A stretch of 52,466 bases of DNA from NCBI GenBank assembly GCA_018649625.1, contig JABIHN010000027.1:1-52466 (forward strand). The letters run 5' to 3'. The notes under the pieces were generated by a model. It saw only the letters and a program-made list of their open reading frames with translations. It did not search any database and had not been told where the DNA came from. Source of the stretch: Fidelibacterota bacterium. GTDB lineage: Bacteria; Fidelibacterota; Marinisomatia; Marinisomatales; UBA1611. The position numbers and the translations under genes were made by a program. Each line of letters opens with the position of its first letter. The stretch's first letter is position 1. This document shows, one piece after another, positions 36,363-45,312 of the stretch.

Positions 36363-37436
36363 ATGAGTTATTCATTAAAACCGGGTGTTGTAAGTGGTGA
36401 AGATTATCAAACATTATTAAAAGCAGCAAAAGAAGGTGGATATGCACTTCCAGCTGTAAATGTTGTTGGAACAAATTCTGTGAATGCGGTCATGGAAGCA
36501 GCGGCTAAAAACAAATCGGATGTTATTATTCAATTTTCAAATAGTGGAGGCCAATATTTTGCCGGAAATGGTTTAAAAGATGCATTTGAAGCTAAAGTTT
36601 TAGGGTCAGTTTCAGCAGCGCAACATATTCATCTGTTAGCCGAAAAATATGGGATTTGTGTGGTGCTTCATACGGATCATGCGAATAAAGGATTAATTCC
36701 ATGGGTTGAAGCTTTGATAGGATATAGTGAAGCACATTTTGAAAAATTTGGAAAACCACTTTATAGTTCACACATGTTAGATTTATCTGCAGAAGAAATT
36801 GATTTTAATTTATCTGAAAGTAAGCGACTCTTAGAGCGGATGGCTCCCATTGGAATGAGTCTCGAAATTGAATTAGGTGTAACGGGTGGAGAAGAAGACG
36901 GGGTTGGTTCCGATGATGATATTGGTGCTGATAATCCACTTCTTTATACTCAACCTGAAGATTGTCTTCGTGCCTGGGAATTACTTTCACCAATAGGCCA
37001 TTTTAGTTTAGCAGCATCCTTTGGCAATGTACATGGTGTATATAAACCAGGTAATGTTAAACTTCGCCCGGAGATCTTAAAGAATTCACAAGACCTCGTT
37101 CAAGCAACGTGTGGAACAGGAACTAAACCATTAGATTTAGTTTTTCATGGTGGATCAGGCTCTGATAAAGCAAAAATCACTGAAGCTCTTTCGTATGGTG
37201 TATTTAAAATGAATATTGATACGGATACACAATTTGCTTTTGCGAATGCAGTAGGTACTTATGTTGACGAAAATGCAAAAGCGTTTAAGTATCAAATAGA
37301 TCCAGAAGATGGTACTCCTTATAAAAAACAATATGATCCTAGAAAATTATTAAGAGCAGGTGAAGTCGGTATGATTGAAAGACTTGATGAAGCTTTTGCT
37401 GATTTAGGCTCAATTGGAAAATCGTTAGCAAAATAG
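36363..37436 (+). CDS. fbaA: Fructose-bisphosphate aldolase, class II
   Basis: A 357-residue zinc-dependent aldolase of the FbaA type that splits fructose 1,6-bisphosphate. Zinc and catalytic residues are seen in VVLHTDHANKG, in SFGNVHGVYKPGNVKL, and in the phosphate loop VFHGGSGSD. NIDTDTQFAF near the C-terminus is also characteristic. Its ribosome-binding site AGAGGG lies 15 bp after the PPi-phosphofructokinase stop. A strong terminator follows. Confidence 0.96.
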   Translation: MSYSLKPGVVSGEDYQTLLKAAKEGGYALPAVNVVGTNSVNAVMEAAAKNKSDVIIQFSNSGGQYFAGNGLKDAFEAKVLGSVSAAQHIHLLAEKYGICVVLHTDHANKGLIPWVEALIGYSEAHFEKFGKPLYSSHMLDLSAEEIDFNLSESKRLLERMAPIGMSLEIELGVTGGEEDGVGSDDDIGADNPLLYTQPEDCLRAWELLSPIGHFSLAASFGNVHGVYKPGNVKLRPEILKNSQDLVQATCGTGTKPLDLVFHGGSGSDKAKITEALSYGVFKMNIDTDTQFAFANAVGTYVDENAKAFKYQIDPEDGTPYKKQYDPRKLLRAGEVGMIERLDEAFADLGSIGKSLAK

Positions 37437-37455
37437 ATTATTTAAATAGTCTTTT

Positions 37456-37489
37456 AAAAGGGGTATTCAATTTGAATACCCCTTTTTTA
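37456..37489. terminator. Bidirectional rho-independent terminator
   Basis: Arms AAAAGGGGTATTCAA and TTGAATACCCCTTTT form a perfect 15-bp stem around one base. T-runs leave both ends because the stem itself starts with A and ends with T. It serves the aldolase gene and the convergent symporter gene, whose stop codon begins at the very edge of the stem. Confidence 0.92.
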
Positions 37490-38857
37490 TTTTATTACAA
37501 AATATCCAATTAATATAGATGAAAGCATTCCGGGATAAAAAGGCTCAATTCCAAATAAAGATTGGCCTTCTATTTGAGAAATGCCTAACCATACCAGAGA
37601 TATAATAACCGGAGTTATAATCCATTGACTCACCAATAACTCTGAAAGAGCCATCTTTTCAGTCCATAATGTAAATAAAAAAGGAAGAATTAATCCTGGA
37701 ATGAGAATCGAGCCGATGAGATAAAAAAGTCTAACGACTGATGGGACACTAAATGCAAAGAATAGTGATAGAAATGAAATAATGATCAAACTTTTTCGCA
37801 CTAATGGTACTGGATTTGAATCAGATTTTTGTCGTTGAATTCGCCAAAGAATATCTCGTCCAAACGTAATTGCACTAATTAAACTTAAGGAATCAATGGT
37901 AGACATAATAGTTGCAAATAGTCCTGTGATAAATAGTCCGAAAAATCCAATCGGTAAAATGAATTGTCCCAATAATGGGAAAGATAATAGAGCTTGATCT
38001 GTTTGGATTAATGCGACTGCATATAGGCCTGCAAGAACAGTTAAGCTATCAAATACCATCCAACCCCCAATAGATATTAAGAGTCCTTTTTTTGCAACCT
38101 CGGGAGATTCTGCTGCTGCACACCGCTGATAAAATCCCGGATCAATAAAAGTCCATGCTGCAATAAAAAACCAAACTAAAACATACTGAACAGTATTTCC
38201 ACCCAATGGATCTAAGTGTATTTTTGGTATAGATTTTATCAATACAGCAGGAGATCCAAAATCATTCCATAAAAAACCAATTAATAGGAAAAATCCAACA
38301 AACATTAAAATAAATTGTAAAATATCTGTTTTCACAACTGCAGAAAACCCACCATTCCAAACGTAAATAACGCTAAAAGTGGTTGAGATTAATAATGCCA
38401 TACCAAAGGGAATTCCAAAAAGAAATTGAAGCAAAATCCCCATACTTAATATGTAAGGGGCAGGGCTTGCCAAAATGGTGATGAATAAGGCCGAAATGAT
38501 TCCTGCTTTTTCACCATAATAAAAACGAAAATGATCCGGAATAGATAATAATTTCTTTTCCCGAATTTTAGGTGCGATCCAGAAAGCATATCCTAAAGCA
38601 AATCCGTAATAGGGGAGCGCAAAAATAAACCAGGTTTGGACGCCATATAAAAATGTGTTCTCACCCACGCCCAAAATGGCGCCATACCAAGTTGTGACCA
38701 ATGTTGCCACAAATCCACCGAGACTTAATCGGCGTCCACTCAAAATATATTCTTCTTGTGATGATGATTGATCTTTTAGTTTGAATATGCCAATCCAAAT
38801 TAGTCCTAAAGTGTATGCACCTAGTATTGCCCAGTCAAGTAAGTGAAATTGATTCAT
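37487..38857 (-). CDS. Sodium:solute symporter (SSS family)
   Basis: A 456-residue integral membrane transporter with about 12-13 hydrophobic helices. Family hallmarks include EEYILSGRRLSLGGFVATLVTT near the N-terminus (the FFLAGR-like motif), the helix with SVIYVWNGGFSAVVKTDILQF, and the STIDSLSLISAITFGRDI segment (Na+ site serines). Substrates of SSS proteins include sugars, proline, pantothenate and others. The gene follows thiamine pyrophosphokinase by 18 bp, so a thiamine-related substrate is a reasonable hypothesis from context only. Confidence 0.92.
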   Translation of the reverse strand: MNQFHLLDWAILGAYTLGLIWIGIFKLKDQSSSQEEYILSGRRLSLGGFVATLVTTWYGAILGVGENTFLYGVQTWFIFALPYYGFALGYAFWIAPKIREKKLLSIPDHFRFYYGEKAGIISALFITILASPAPYILSMGILLQFLFGIPFGMALLISTTFSVIYVWNGGFSAVVKTDILQFILMFVGFFLLIGFLWNDFGSPAVLIKSIPKIHLDPLGGNTVQYVLVWFFIAAWTFIDPGFYQRCAAAESPEVAKKGLLISIGGWMVFDSLTVLAGLYAVALIQTDQALLSFPLLGQFILPIGFFGLFITGLFATIMSTIDSLSLISAITFGRDILWRIQRQKSDSNPVPLVRKSLIIISFLSLFFAFSVPSVVRLFYLIGSILIPGLILPFLFTLWTEKMALSELLVSQWIITPVIISLVWLGISQIEGQSLFGIEPFYPGMLSSILIGYFVIK

Positions 38858-38875
38858 ATGATTAATTGTATTTTT

Positions 38876-39508
38876 TCAATTCTCATAATTCAAAAAAACC
38901 CAAACAGGTCCAGTTGCTTGGATAGAAAAACAGTTACCTTTTGCAGAATTTCTAATTCCAAAGGATGGTGGTTTTAAAATTGAATTATTGATAGGGTACT
39001 GTAATCCTGTCGTAGTGATTTTAATATTTTCCTTTGTAGGTATGATGGAAATAGTTTGGTCTTTAATTGAATCAATTTGAGTATAATCTTTTACACAGAT
39101 TATTTTAGAGAAATTAGAATAATAGGTGAGTTCCATGCTTTCGACAAAGGATACTAATGTCCATAGGGATACCATCCAATGATCATCCTGTTCTCCAGAA
39201 AAACCTATTAAGGATATTTTATTAATCCCATTTTCTAAACACCAGTTCAAGCATTTTTCTATATCAGTTTTAGATTGGTCTTTTAATTCAATAACTTCAC
39301 AGTCAAAGCTTTTATTAGAAATTGAATCTAAATCACCCAAAATAATGTTCGGTTTTAATTTAAAATTTTCAAGTTTATTTGCACCTCCATCGGCGCATAA
39401 AACTGTTTCAGCATTATTCAATAATTTGGTGGGTACCCTATGAGTTGGAGTTTCTCCATTTCCAAGTAAAACCACCGGTCTTTTGAGTTGTGAAATGTTA
39501 AATGGCAT
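38876..39508 (-). CDS. thiN: Thiamine pyrophosphokinase
   Basis: A 210-residue enzyme making thiamine diphosphate from thiamine and ATP in the cytosol. Motifs: VLCADGGANKL, then ILGDLDSI, then DQSKTDIEKCLNWCLE, then GFSGEQDDHW, all in the usual order and spacing for the family (the loop with DQxKTD coordinates the phosphates). The C-terminal beta domain binds thiamine. It is the first gene of a two-gene operon with an SSS symporter, which suggests salvage of external thiamine. I see no TPP riboswitch upstream. Confidence 0.92.
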   Translation of the reverse strand: MPFNISQLKRPVVLLGNGETPTHRVPTKLLNNAETVLCADGGANKLENFKLKPNIILGDLDSISNKSFDCEVIELKDQSKTDIEKCLNWCLENGINKISLIGFSGEQDDHWMVSLWTLVSFVESMELTYYSNFSKIICVKDYTQIDSIKDQTISIIPTKENIKITTTGLQYPINNSILKPPSFGIRNSAKGNCFSIQATGPVWVFLNYEN

Positions 39509-39792
39509 CGTGAAAATTACACTATTATAAATTTTGAATTATTTAAATAATTAAGTTTTATGAAATTGAAAACGTCGCATCTATAATAAAATGGGGTCTT
39601 TACTATTTTGTTTGCTAATATTGAATATTTTTGGAACTATTCTCTAATATCCACTGTAGGACTTTTTTTGGTATTATTTCTATATAATAACATTTTTATT
39701 GATTTTATGAGTGTTTAAAATCATCTATCATTTCAACTATAGAACAAATTTCATTCGTAAGTTTAATCTTGTAAATTTCACCCTTTTAAATT
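39509..39792. other. Divergent intergenic region (284 bp)
   Basis: A very AT-rich region between thiN (minus) and the RND exporter (plus) that must hold both promoters. I find no convincing frame, riboswitch or hairpin in it. Confidence 0.6.
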
Positions 39793-42081
39793 ATGAATAT
39801 TCGAAAATTTTCACGACGACTCTTTGACTTAGATGCGGCATATCCACGCACCATAATTGCGGGTGTGCTTCTTATAACGGTTATCCTTGGCTGGAAAATA
39901 TTTACATTAGAATTGGATCCTGGTGTGCGATCAATGCTTCCACGAGATCATGAGATAGTTCGTTCAATGGAAAAAGTAGATGAGCTTTTTTCTGGAAGTG
40001 ATATTATCATTATAGCTGTGGAATCGGATAGCCTTTTTTCATCGAACACACTTCAAAAATTAAATACTTTTCAGAATTCATTTGAAACCCTAGACCTTAT
40101 TAGTAAGGTGACTTCTATTTTCACCCAAAAGCATATCATTCCAGATAAGGGTGGATTTGAAATTGAACCACTATTAGTGGATTTCCCTAAAGATTCTGCT
40201 GATTTTGCTGATTTTAAATCAAAATTAATCTCGGCTGGAATGATGAACCATTTAGTCTCATCAGACTTTCGAACTATTTGTTTTATTGGGCAAATAAATT
40301 CTTCATTTGAGTATGATGAATTTGAATTTCGAACCACCATTTTTGAACTTGTGAATCGTTTTAATTCTCCAGAAAATTTTTATGTAGCGAGTTTTCCGAT
40401 AACAAGAGTAACCATTATTGAAAATATGCAACGTGATTTACGTGTATTTACTCCAATTGCATTGGGATTGGGAATTTTGTTACTTATGATTTCTTTTAGA
40501 AGTTGGACAGGTGTTTTTCTTCCATTTTTTGTGGTTGGATTCTCGATACTTTGGACATTTGGAGTTATGGGCTGGATGGATAAGTCGGTGGCATTTATTG
40601 GAACACTTATTCCCATAATGTTGATTGCCATAGCAAATAATTATGGGATTCATATTATATCTCATTATTATGAATATACTATTTTAGACCCGAGTGCTTC
40701 TCGTGGAGCAATCTTGAGAAAAACAATTCGAAAATTGGGTGTTCCAATATTTTTGGCAGGGCTCACAACGATGATTAGTTTTTTAAGCTTATTATTTCAT
40801 GTATTACCACGCGTCCGGGAAATGGGTGTTTTTATATCTTTTGGAATTTTAGTTGCATTTCTTTTGAGTGTTTTTCTTATTCCGTCAGTTCTAGTCTTGG
40901 TGCCTCGTCCTACGTATTTAACTAAAAAAGAGAGTATGACAGGTATAAACAATTTTCTTGTGGGATTAGGTCGCATATTCACTCAATATAGGATTCCAGT
41001 TTTATTAACATTAATAATTGCAGGCACATGGCTTTCTATAGGGATACGAGATTTAAAAGTAGATACAAACCCTGATAATTATTTTCCTGAATCATCTCGA
41101 GTTAGAATTGCGAATACAAAAATAAGTGAAGCATTTGGTGGATCTACTCAAATGAATATTTTAGTTGAAGGTGATATTTTTGATCCCAATACTCTACGCA
41201 ATATAGAAATGCTGACGGACCATATAAAGGAGCAACATGAAATTGTAACAAAATCATATTCAATCGTAGATGTGATAAAAAAAATGAATGCTGGATTCAA
41301 TGGTGGAAATCCTGAATTTGAAGTTATTCCTGATGATCCTGAATTGATTGCTCAATATATGTTTCTTTATACTATGACAGGAGACGGCGAAGATTTCGAT
41401 CTGTTTTTGGACGATACGGATGATCCATCTTTTACTCAAGTATTTCTTAGATTAAAAGAAGTTCAGACTTATACTATTTCGGAAATTGTTGACGATACCG
41501 AACAATTTATTCAAGCTAATTTTTATGATGAACCGCCCATGATTTTAACGGGAGGTGCAACTCTATTAGGTGTTTTAACTAAAATGGTATTGCGAGGACA
41601 ATTGCTGAGCCTATTTTATTCCATTATTATTATATTTTTAATCATGGCTTTAGTTTTCAGATCATTTGTTGGCGGATTATTAGCAACACTTCCCATGGTG
41701 GCTTCAGTTGTCATGCTATTTGGATTAATGGGTTATTTAAATATCCCATTAAATATGACTACATCTTTACTTACTGGAATCCTTGTTGGTGTTGGCGTGG
41801 ATTATACAGTCCATTTCTTATGGCATTTGAGAGCTCATTTAAGAGAAGGGAACTCAATGGATGATGCCATTGCAAATACATTAAGAATTTCCGGGAAAGG
41901 AATTTTATTTAATGGTTTATCTGTTGTGGTGGGTTTTTCTTCATTACTTTTTTCAGTATTCGTTCCAGTCCAGATTTTCGGAATATTGGTTATGGGATCT
42001 ATTTCATTTTGTTTATTTGGTGCATTGGCAACTTTGCCGGCATTAACTAGTTTGCTAAACCCTAAATTTTTATATCGATGA
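39793..42081 (+). CDS. RND-superfamily (MMPL-type) exporter
   Basis: A 762-residue inner-membrane protein built as two homologous halves, each with one helix, a periplasmic loop of about 180 residues and five further helices. The first half contains TLIPIMLIAIANNYGIHIISHYYE and the second GILVGVGVDYTVHFLWHL. The GVDYT-type segment carries the acidic proton-relay residue; in the first half it is replaced by ANNYG. This resembles the lipid-moving MMPL/HpnN branch rather than multidrug AcrB pumps. Downstream, overlapping by 4 bp, come a small membrane protein and a LolA-like protein, a common arrangement for exporters of hydrophobic envelope molecules. The cargo is unknown. Confidence 0.9.
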   Translation: MNIRKFSRRLFDLDAAYPRTIIAGVLLITVILGWKIFTLELDPGVRSMLPRDHEIVRSMEKVDELFSGSDIIIIAVESDSLFSSNTLQKLNTFQNSFETLDLISKVTSIFTQKHIIPDKGGFEIEPLLVDFPKDSADFADFKSKLISAGMMNHLVSSDFRTICFIGQINSSFEYDEFEFRTTIFELVNRFNSPENFYVASFPITRVTIIENMQRDLRVFTPIALGLGILLLMISFRSWTGVFLPFFVVGFSILWTFGVMGWMDKSVAFIGTLIPIMLIAIANNYGIHIISHYYEYTILDPSASRGAILRKTIRKLGVPIFLAGLTTMISFLSLLFHVLPRVREMGVFISFGILVAFLLSVFLIPSVLVLVPRPTYLTKKESMTGINNFLVGLGRIFTQYRIPVLLTLIIAGTWLSIGIRDLKVDTNPDNYFPESSRVRIANTKISEAFGGSTQMNILVEGDIFDPNTLRNIEMLTDHIKEQHEIVTKSYSIVDVIKKMNAGFNGGNPEFEVIPDDPELIAQYMFLYTMTGDGEDFDLFLDDTDDPSFTQVFLRLKEVQTYTISEIVDDTEQFIQANFYDEPPMILTGGATLLGVLTKMVLRGQLLSLFYSIIIIFLIMALVFRSFVGGLLATLPMVASVVMLFGLMGYLNIPLNMTTSLLTGILVGVGVDYTVHFLWHLRAHLREGNSMDDAIANTLRISGKGILFNGLSVVVGFSSLLFSVFVPVQIFGILVMGSISFCLFGALATLPALTSLLNPKFLYR

Positions 42082-42383
42082 AGGCTGAACAAAAAGATAA
42101 AACGCTAAGTATGGTTGTTCTTCTTATTTCAGGCATGGTACTCATGTATGGAGTTGGAATATCCAATTTAGAATTACCTCAGTCAGATTTAGATATGGGT
42201 GAATTATTTTCCCAGCTCATAAAAACATATTTTGATATTATAATCATTGGCTATATTTTTATTTGTTTTCAAATAGCTGGGTATGTTGAATTGAAATATA
42301 AACAAGATTATTTAACCATCTCACTTCTTAGTATTATTTTGACTCCATTTTCACTTTTATTTATCAAATTAAATGATCGCTAA
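42078..42383 (+). CDS. Small three-helix membrane protein
   Basis: A 101-residue protein with hydrophobic helices at about 10-27, 53-72 and 80-97. It overlaps the exporter upstream (4 bp) and the LolA-like gene downstream (11 bp), so it is almost certainly translated as part of that cassette and may be an accessory subunit. No family recognised. Confidence 0.72.
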   Translation: MKAEQKDKTLSMVVLLISGMVLMYGVGISNLELPQSDLDMGELFSQLIKTYFDIIIIGYIFICFQIAGYVELKYKQDYLTISLLSIILTPFSLLFIKLNDR

Positions 42384-43152
42384 TCTTAATAGAGTTTTAC
42401 TAATTATATTCATGTCTTATTCTCAAAGCCTTGGGCAGGGAATTTCAGCATTAGAAATAATGGAAAGGGTAAAGAAAGTTCAAAAACCCACATCTTCTAT
42501 TACTGAGATTAGTCTCGAAATTATTCGGATTAAACGAGGAAAGGAAAAAGTCAAAATTCGAGAATTCACTCGATTTCAAAAAAACTATAAAATAGGAAAA
42601 TTTAAATCTAAATCTTTAGTCAGATTTAAAAAGCCCTTAATGGTTAAAGGAACGGGTCTTTTAAGCTGGATTTATCGTAGTGGAAAAACCGATCAATGGA
42701 TTTTTCTGCCAAAATTGAAAACTGCCAAAAAAATAAAAGCTAAGGAAAGATCGAAATCTTTTATGGGCACCGATTTTATTTATGAAGATTTTGAAAGTAG
42801 AACATTGGATAGCGATAGTCTTTCTCTTATTGGAATTGAATATGTGGATGGACAACAAAGTCAAGTTATCATGGCATGGCCTAAAAATAGTAGCGCTTAT
42901 TTTAAAAGAAAAATATGGGTTAATACAAAAAATTGGCAAATTATTAAAATTGAGTTTTACTCATCTGAATCTCAAATTGAAAAAACTTTAACTGTTTCTA
43001 AATTTGTTTTGGAAAATGGATATATTTCACCTGGAAAAATGCTTATGGCAAAAGAAAATGGTAATAAAACCATTATGAAATTCAGTGCTTTTAAACCGGA
43101 TGTTGGATTAAAAGACAATATCTTTTCAGAATCTTTTCTTGTAAAATTTTAA
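42373..43152 (+). CDS. Outer-membrane lipoprotein-sorting-like protein (LolA-fold)
   Basis: A 259-residue periplasmic protein. After a signal peptide (NRVLLIIFMSYSQSLGQ), the sequence follows the LolA-like pattern of a lipid-binding half-barrel: ISALEIMERVKKVQKP, a strand with LEIIRIKRGKEKVKIREF, SLVRFKKPLMVKGTGLLSW and DQWIFLPKLKTAKKIKAKE, then FMGTDFIYEDFESR. This subgroup typically sits beside RND/MMPL exporters, as here, and probably receives or carries a hydrophobic cargo across the periplasm. Confidence 0.85.
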   Translation: MIANLNRVLLIIFMSYSQSLGQGISALEIMERVKKVQKPTSSITEISLEIIRIKRGKEKVKIREFTRFQKNYKIGKFKSKSLVRFKKPLMVKGTGLLSWIYRSGKTDQWIFLPKLKTAKKIKAKERSKSFMGTDFIYEDFESRTLDSDSLSLIGIEYVDGQQSQVIMAWPKNSSAYFKRKIWVNTKNWQIIKIEFYSSESQIEKTLTVSKFVLENGYISPGKMLMAKENGNKTIMKFSAFKPDVGLKDNIFSESFLVKF

Positions 43153-43181
43153 CTTAGTTGTTTTTAATTCGTTTAATTGTT

Positions 43182-45260
43182 ATGATGAAAAACAATTCGA
43201 ATTTATACTGTTTAATAATTATTTTTATGGTAGTGAGCCCATCTAGTATTATTGCAGAACTCATTACGCCCGAGAATAATTCAACTCTAAATTACTTACA
43301 TATTTTATTTGAATGGGAGCAGGAACCGGAGACAGATCATTATGAAATTCAAATCTCCGAATATTCAGATTTCTCTAATCATATTCTTCATGTAGATGCT
43401 ACCACTTTAGTTTATATTGAAAAAGATGCTCTTGATTGGAATAAAAATTATCAATGGCGTATTCGTCCGGTTAACTCTACTGGTGAATCAGGGCTTTGGA
43501 CAAACTCGTATTCTTTTTCAACGGGTTCGTCATTATCTGAATCAACAACAATAATCTCAAATATATCCGAAATCCAAAATGGAATAACAGTTTTTGGAGC
43601 GTTCTTTAATTATTTTTCTGCAGCAATTGATCACAATGGAAGAGAAATATGGAATAGCGGTAGCGAAAGTATAGTTTATTATAGCACAAATATATACGGA
43701 GATGTATTCGGTTGTACCCTTGTTTCTGCTGCCGAAAATAATTTGCCGGGAATGGAATTTACGTTTGATGGTGAAACAGTATGGGAAGAGCCTAATGATG
43801 AATTTCTTCATCATGATATTATTCAACTTCCCAATGGAAATTATCTTGGTATTGTTGAAGCCAGTTCCTTGGGACCGATTCCGATTGGGGCTTGGACTCC
43901 TTTATTTCAAAGTTTAGGATTTCAAGCAGATGGGACTACCATAGAATTTCCATGGATTGGGGATAAATTAGTAGAATGGGATAAGACAACGAAAGAAGTT
44001 GTTTGGTCATGGAGCGTTTTTGACCATTTTAATATGATGGATTATGATCAATTTGGTGGCTCATGGAACCAAGCTTATCAAGATCTTCATTATGATTGGA
44101 CCCATGTAAATGCGGTGATTTTTGATGAAGAAGAAAGTGCAATATATATATCAACCCGCCATTTGTCACGGATTACAAAAATTGGATATCCATCAGGGAA
44201 TATCATTTGGAATATGGGACACGCAATGGCGTCTGGTGATGTCACCTTAGGGAATGATATTGGGTTCAGTTTTCAACATAGCCTTCAAAAATTAGAGAAT
44301 GGAAATATTCTTACATTTGATAACGGTAATCTTGCACCTGAATTTCGTGGGGTCAATGAACCAATATCTCGGGCAATTGAGATTTCGGTTGAGGAAAATA
44401 ATGCAGAAATAGTTTGGTCGTATGAACTTCCAGAAAATCTATTTGGTTTTGCTTCTGGTAATACACAAAAATTGGAAAATGAGAATGTTCTAATTACTAC
44501 TGTGGGAGGTGGAGGCAGAAGTTTGGAAGTGAATCTAGCTGGAGAAATTGTTTGGGAAGCTAATTACAATTTGAGTTTACCAAACGGAGCAGTTTATCGT
44601 GCACATCGAATACCCGGGCTATTTCCAGCAGCTTACAGTGTCATAGTCCATGATCTTTATGAGATGATGGAAGGGAATGGTGTTTACCTAATTCCAGGAT
44701 CTGCTCCCATTTCATTTGATGTGGTTAATAACGGTGATTATGAATTAGACTTAAATTATACATTTACAGATCAAGCAGGATGGTTTGAGCCCACAGATGG
44801 GAATTTGGTTTTACTTCCAGGTTACTCTGAAACACTTACATTTACGGGTGACATTTCAGAATCAACCGAAACTGCAATAATCGAATTTGTTATAACGCCA
44901 GCCTATCATTCGGAAAAACAAAAAATTATTCAACTTATTGGTGTTCCAATTACTCTTGGAAATAATTCAGAAATGATGCCATCCACATTCCAATTATATA
45001 AAACATTTCCAAATCCATTCAATCCAACAACTACAATATCATTTACACTCGAGCACGAGTTAGATGTTTTACTTCATATTTTTGATCTCAAAGGTCAACA
45101 TATAAAAACACTTGTAAACCAAAGAAAGAAATCGGGCCGATATAATGTTAAATGGGATGCAACCAATAGCCAAGGGATGTCTGTATCGACGGGTGTTTAT
45201 TTTGCCGTTTTAAAGGCTGGAAATCATAGGAAATTTCAGAAAATGGTTTATATAAAATAA
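43182..45260 (+). CDS. Arylsulfotransferase-like (ASST) T9SS cargo protein
   Basis: A 692-residue exported protein; the ATG at 43182 precedes the signal peptide (LYCLIIIFMVVSPSSIIA), while an upstream TTG at 43158 is less likely. A fibronectin-III-like domain (about 25-115, with HYEIQISEYSDFSNHI and NYQWRIRPVN) is followed by a six-bladed-propeller ASST-type domain (about 120-500): repeated W-rich strands such as GREIWNSG, EVVWSWSVFDHF, YDWTHVNAV, GNIIWNMG and FSFQHSLQKLENGN. The histidines in DWTHVN and FQHS are candidates for the catalytic sites of PAPS-independent sulfotransferases. A T9SS type A domain ends it (FPNPFNPTTTI). Whether it is an active sulfotransferase is unproven. Confidence 0.85.
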   Translation: MMKNNSNLYCLIIIFMVVSPSSIIAELITPENNSTLNYLHILFEWEQEPETDHYEIQISEYSDFSNHILHVDATTLVYIEKDALDWNKNYQWRIRPVNSTGESGLWTNSYSFSTGSSLSESTTIISNISEIQNGITVFGAFFNYFSAAIDHNGREIWNSGSESIVYYSTNIYGDVFGCTLVSAAENNLPGMEFTFDGETVWEEPNDEFLHHDIIQLPNGNYLGIVEASSLGPIPIGAWTPLFQSLGFQADGTTIEFPWIGDKLVEWDKTTKEVVWSWSVFDHFNMMDYDQFGGSWNQAYQDLHYDWTHVNAVIFDEEESAIYISTRHLSRITKIGYPSGNIIWNMGHAMASGDVTLGNDIGFSFQHSLQKLENGNILTFDNGNLAPEFRGVNEPISRAIEISVEENNAEIVWSYELPENLFGFASGNTQKLENENVLITTVGGGGRSLEVNLAGEIVWEANYNLSLPNGAVYRAHRIPGLFPAAYSVIVHDLYEMMEGNGVYLIPGSAPISFDVVNNGDYELDLNYTFTDQAGWFEPTDGNLVLLPGYSETLTFTGDISESTETAIIEFVITPAYHSEKQKIIQLIGVPITLGNNSEMMPSTFQLYKTFPNPFNPTTTISFTLEHELDVLLHIFDLKGQHIKTLVNQRKKSGRYNVKWDATNSQGMSVSTGVYFAVLKAGNHRKFQKMVYIK

Positions 45261-45312
45261 TTTAACTTTTGTGAACGCCTTTAGTCAAATGGCGTAATAA
45301 CGGAGAGAAAGA

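Noticed and set aside
39509-39792. TPP riboswitch upstream of thiamine pyrophosphokinase
   Set aside because: I looked on the minus strand for the conserved CTGAGA and ACCTGA/CCAGCGTAGGGA elements and found neither.
45261-45312. Hairpin ACGCC/GGCGT upstream of the FG-GAP gene as a terminator
   Set aside because: The five-base stem has a long loop and is followed by the ribosome-binding site rather than a T-run.
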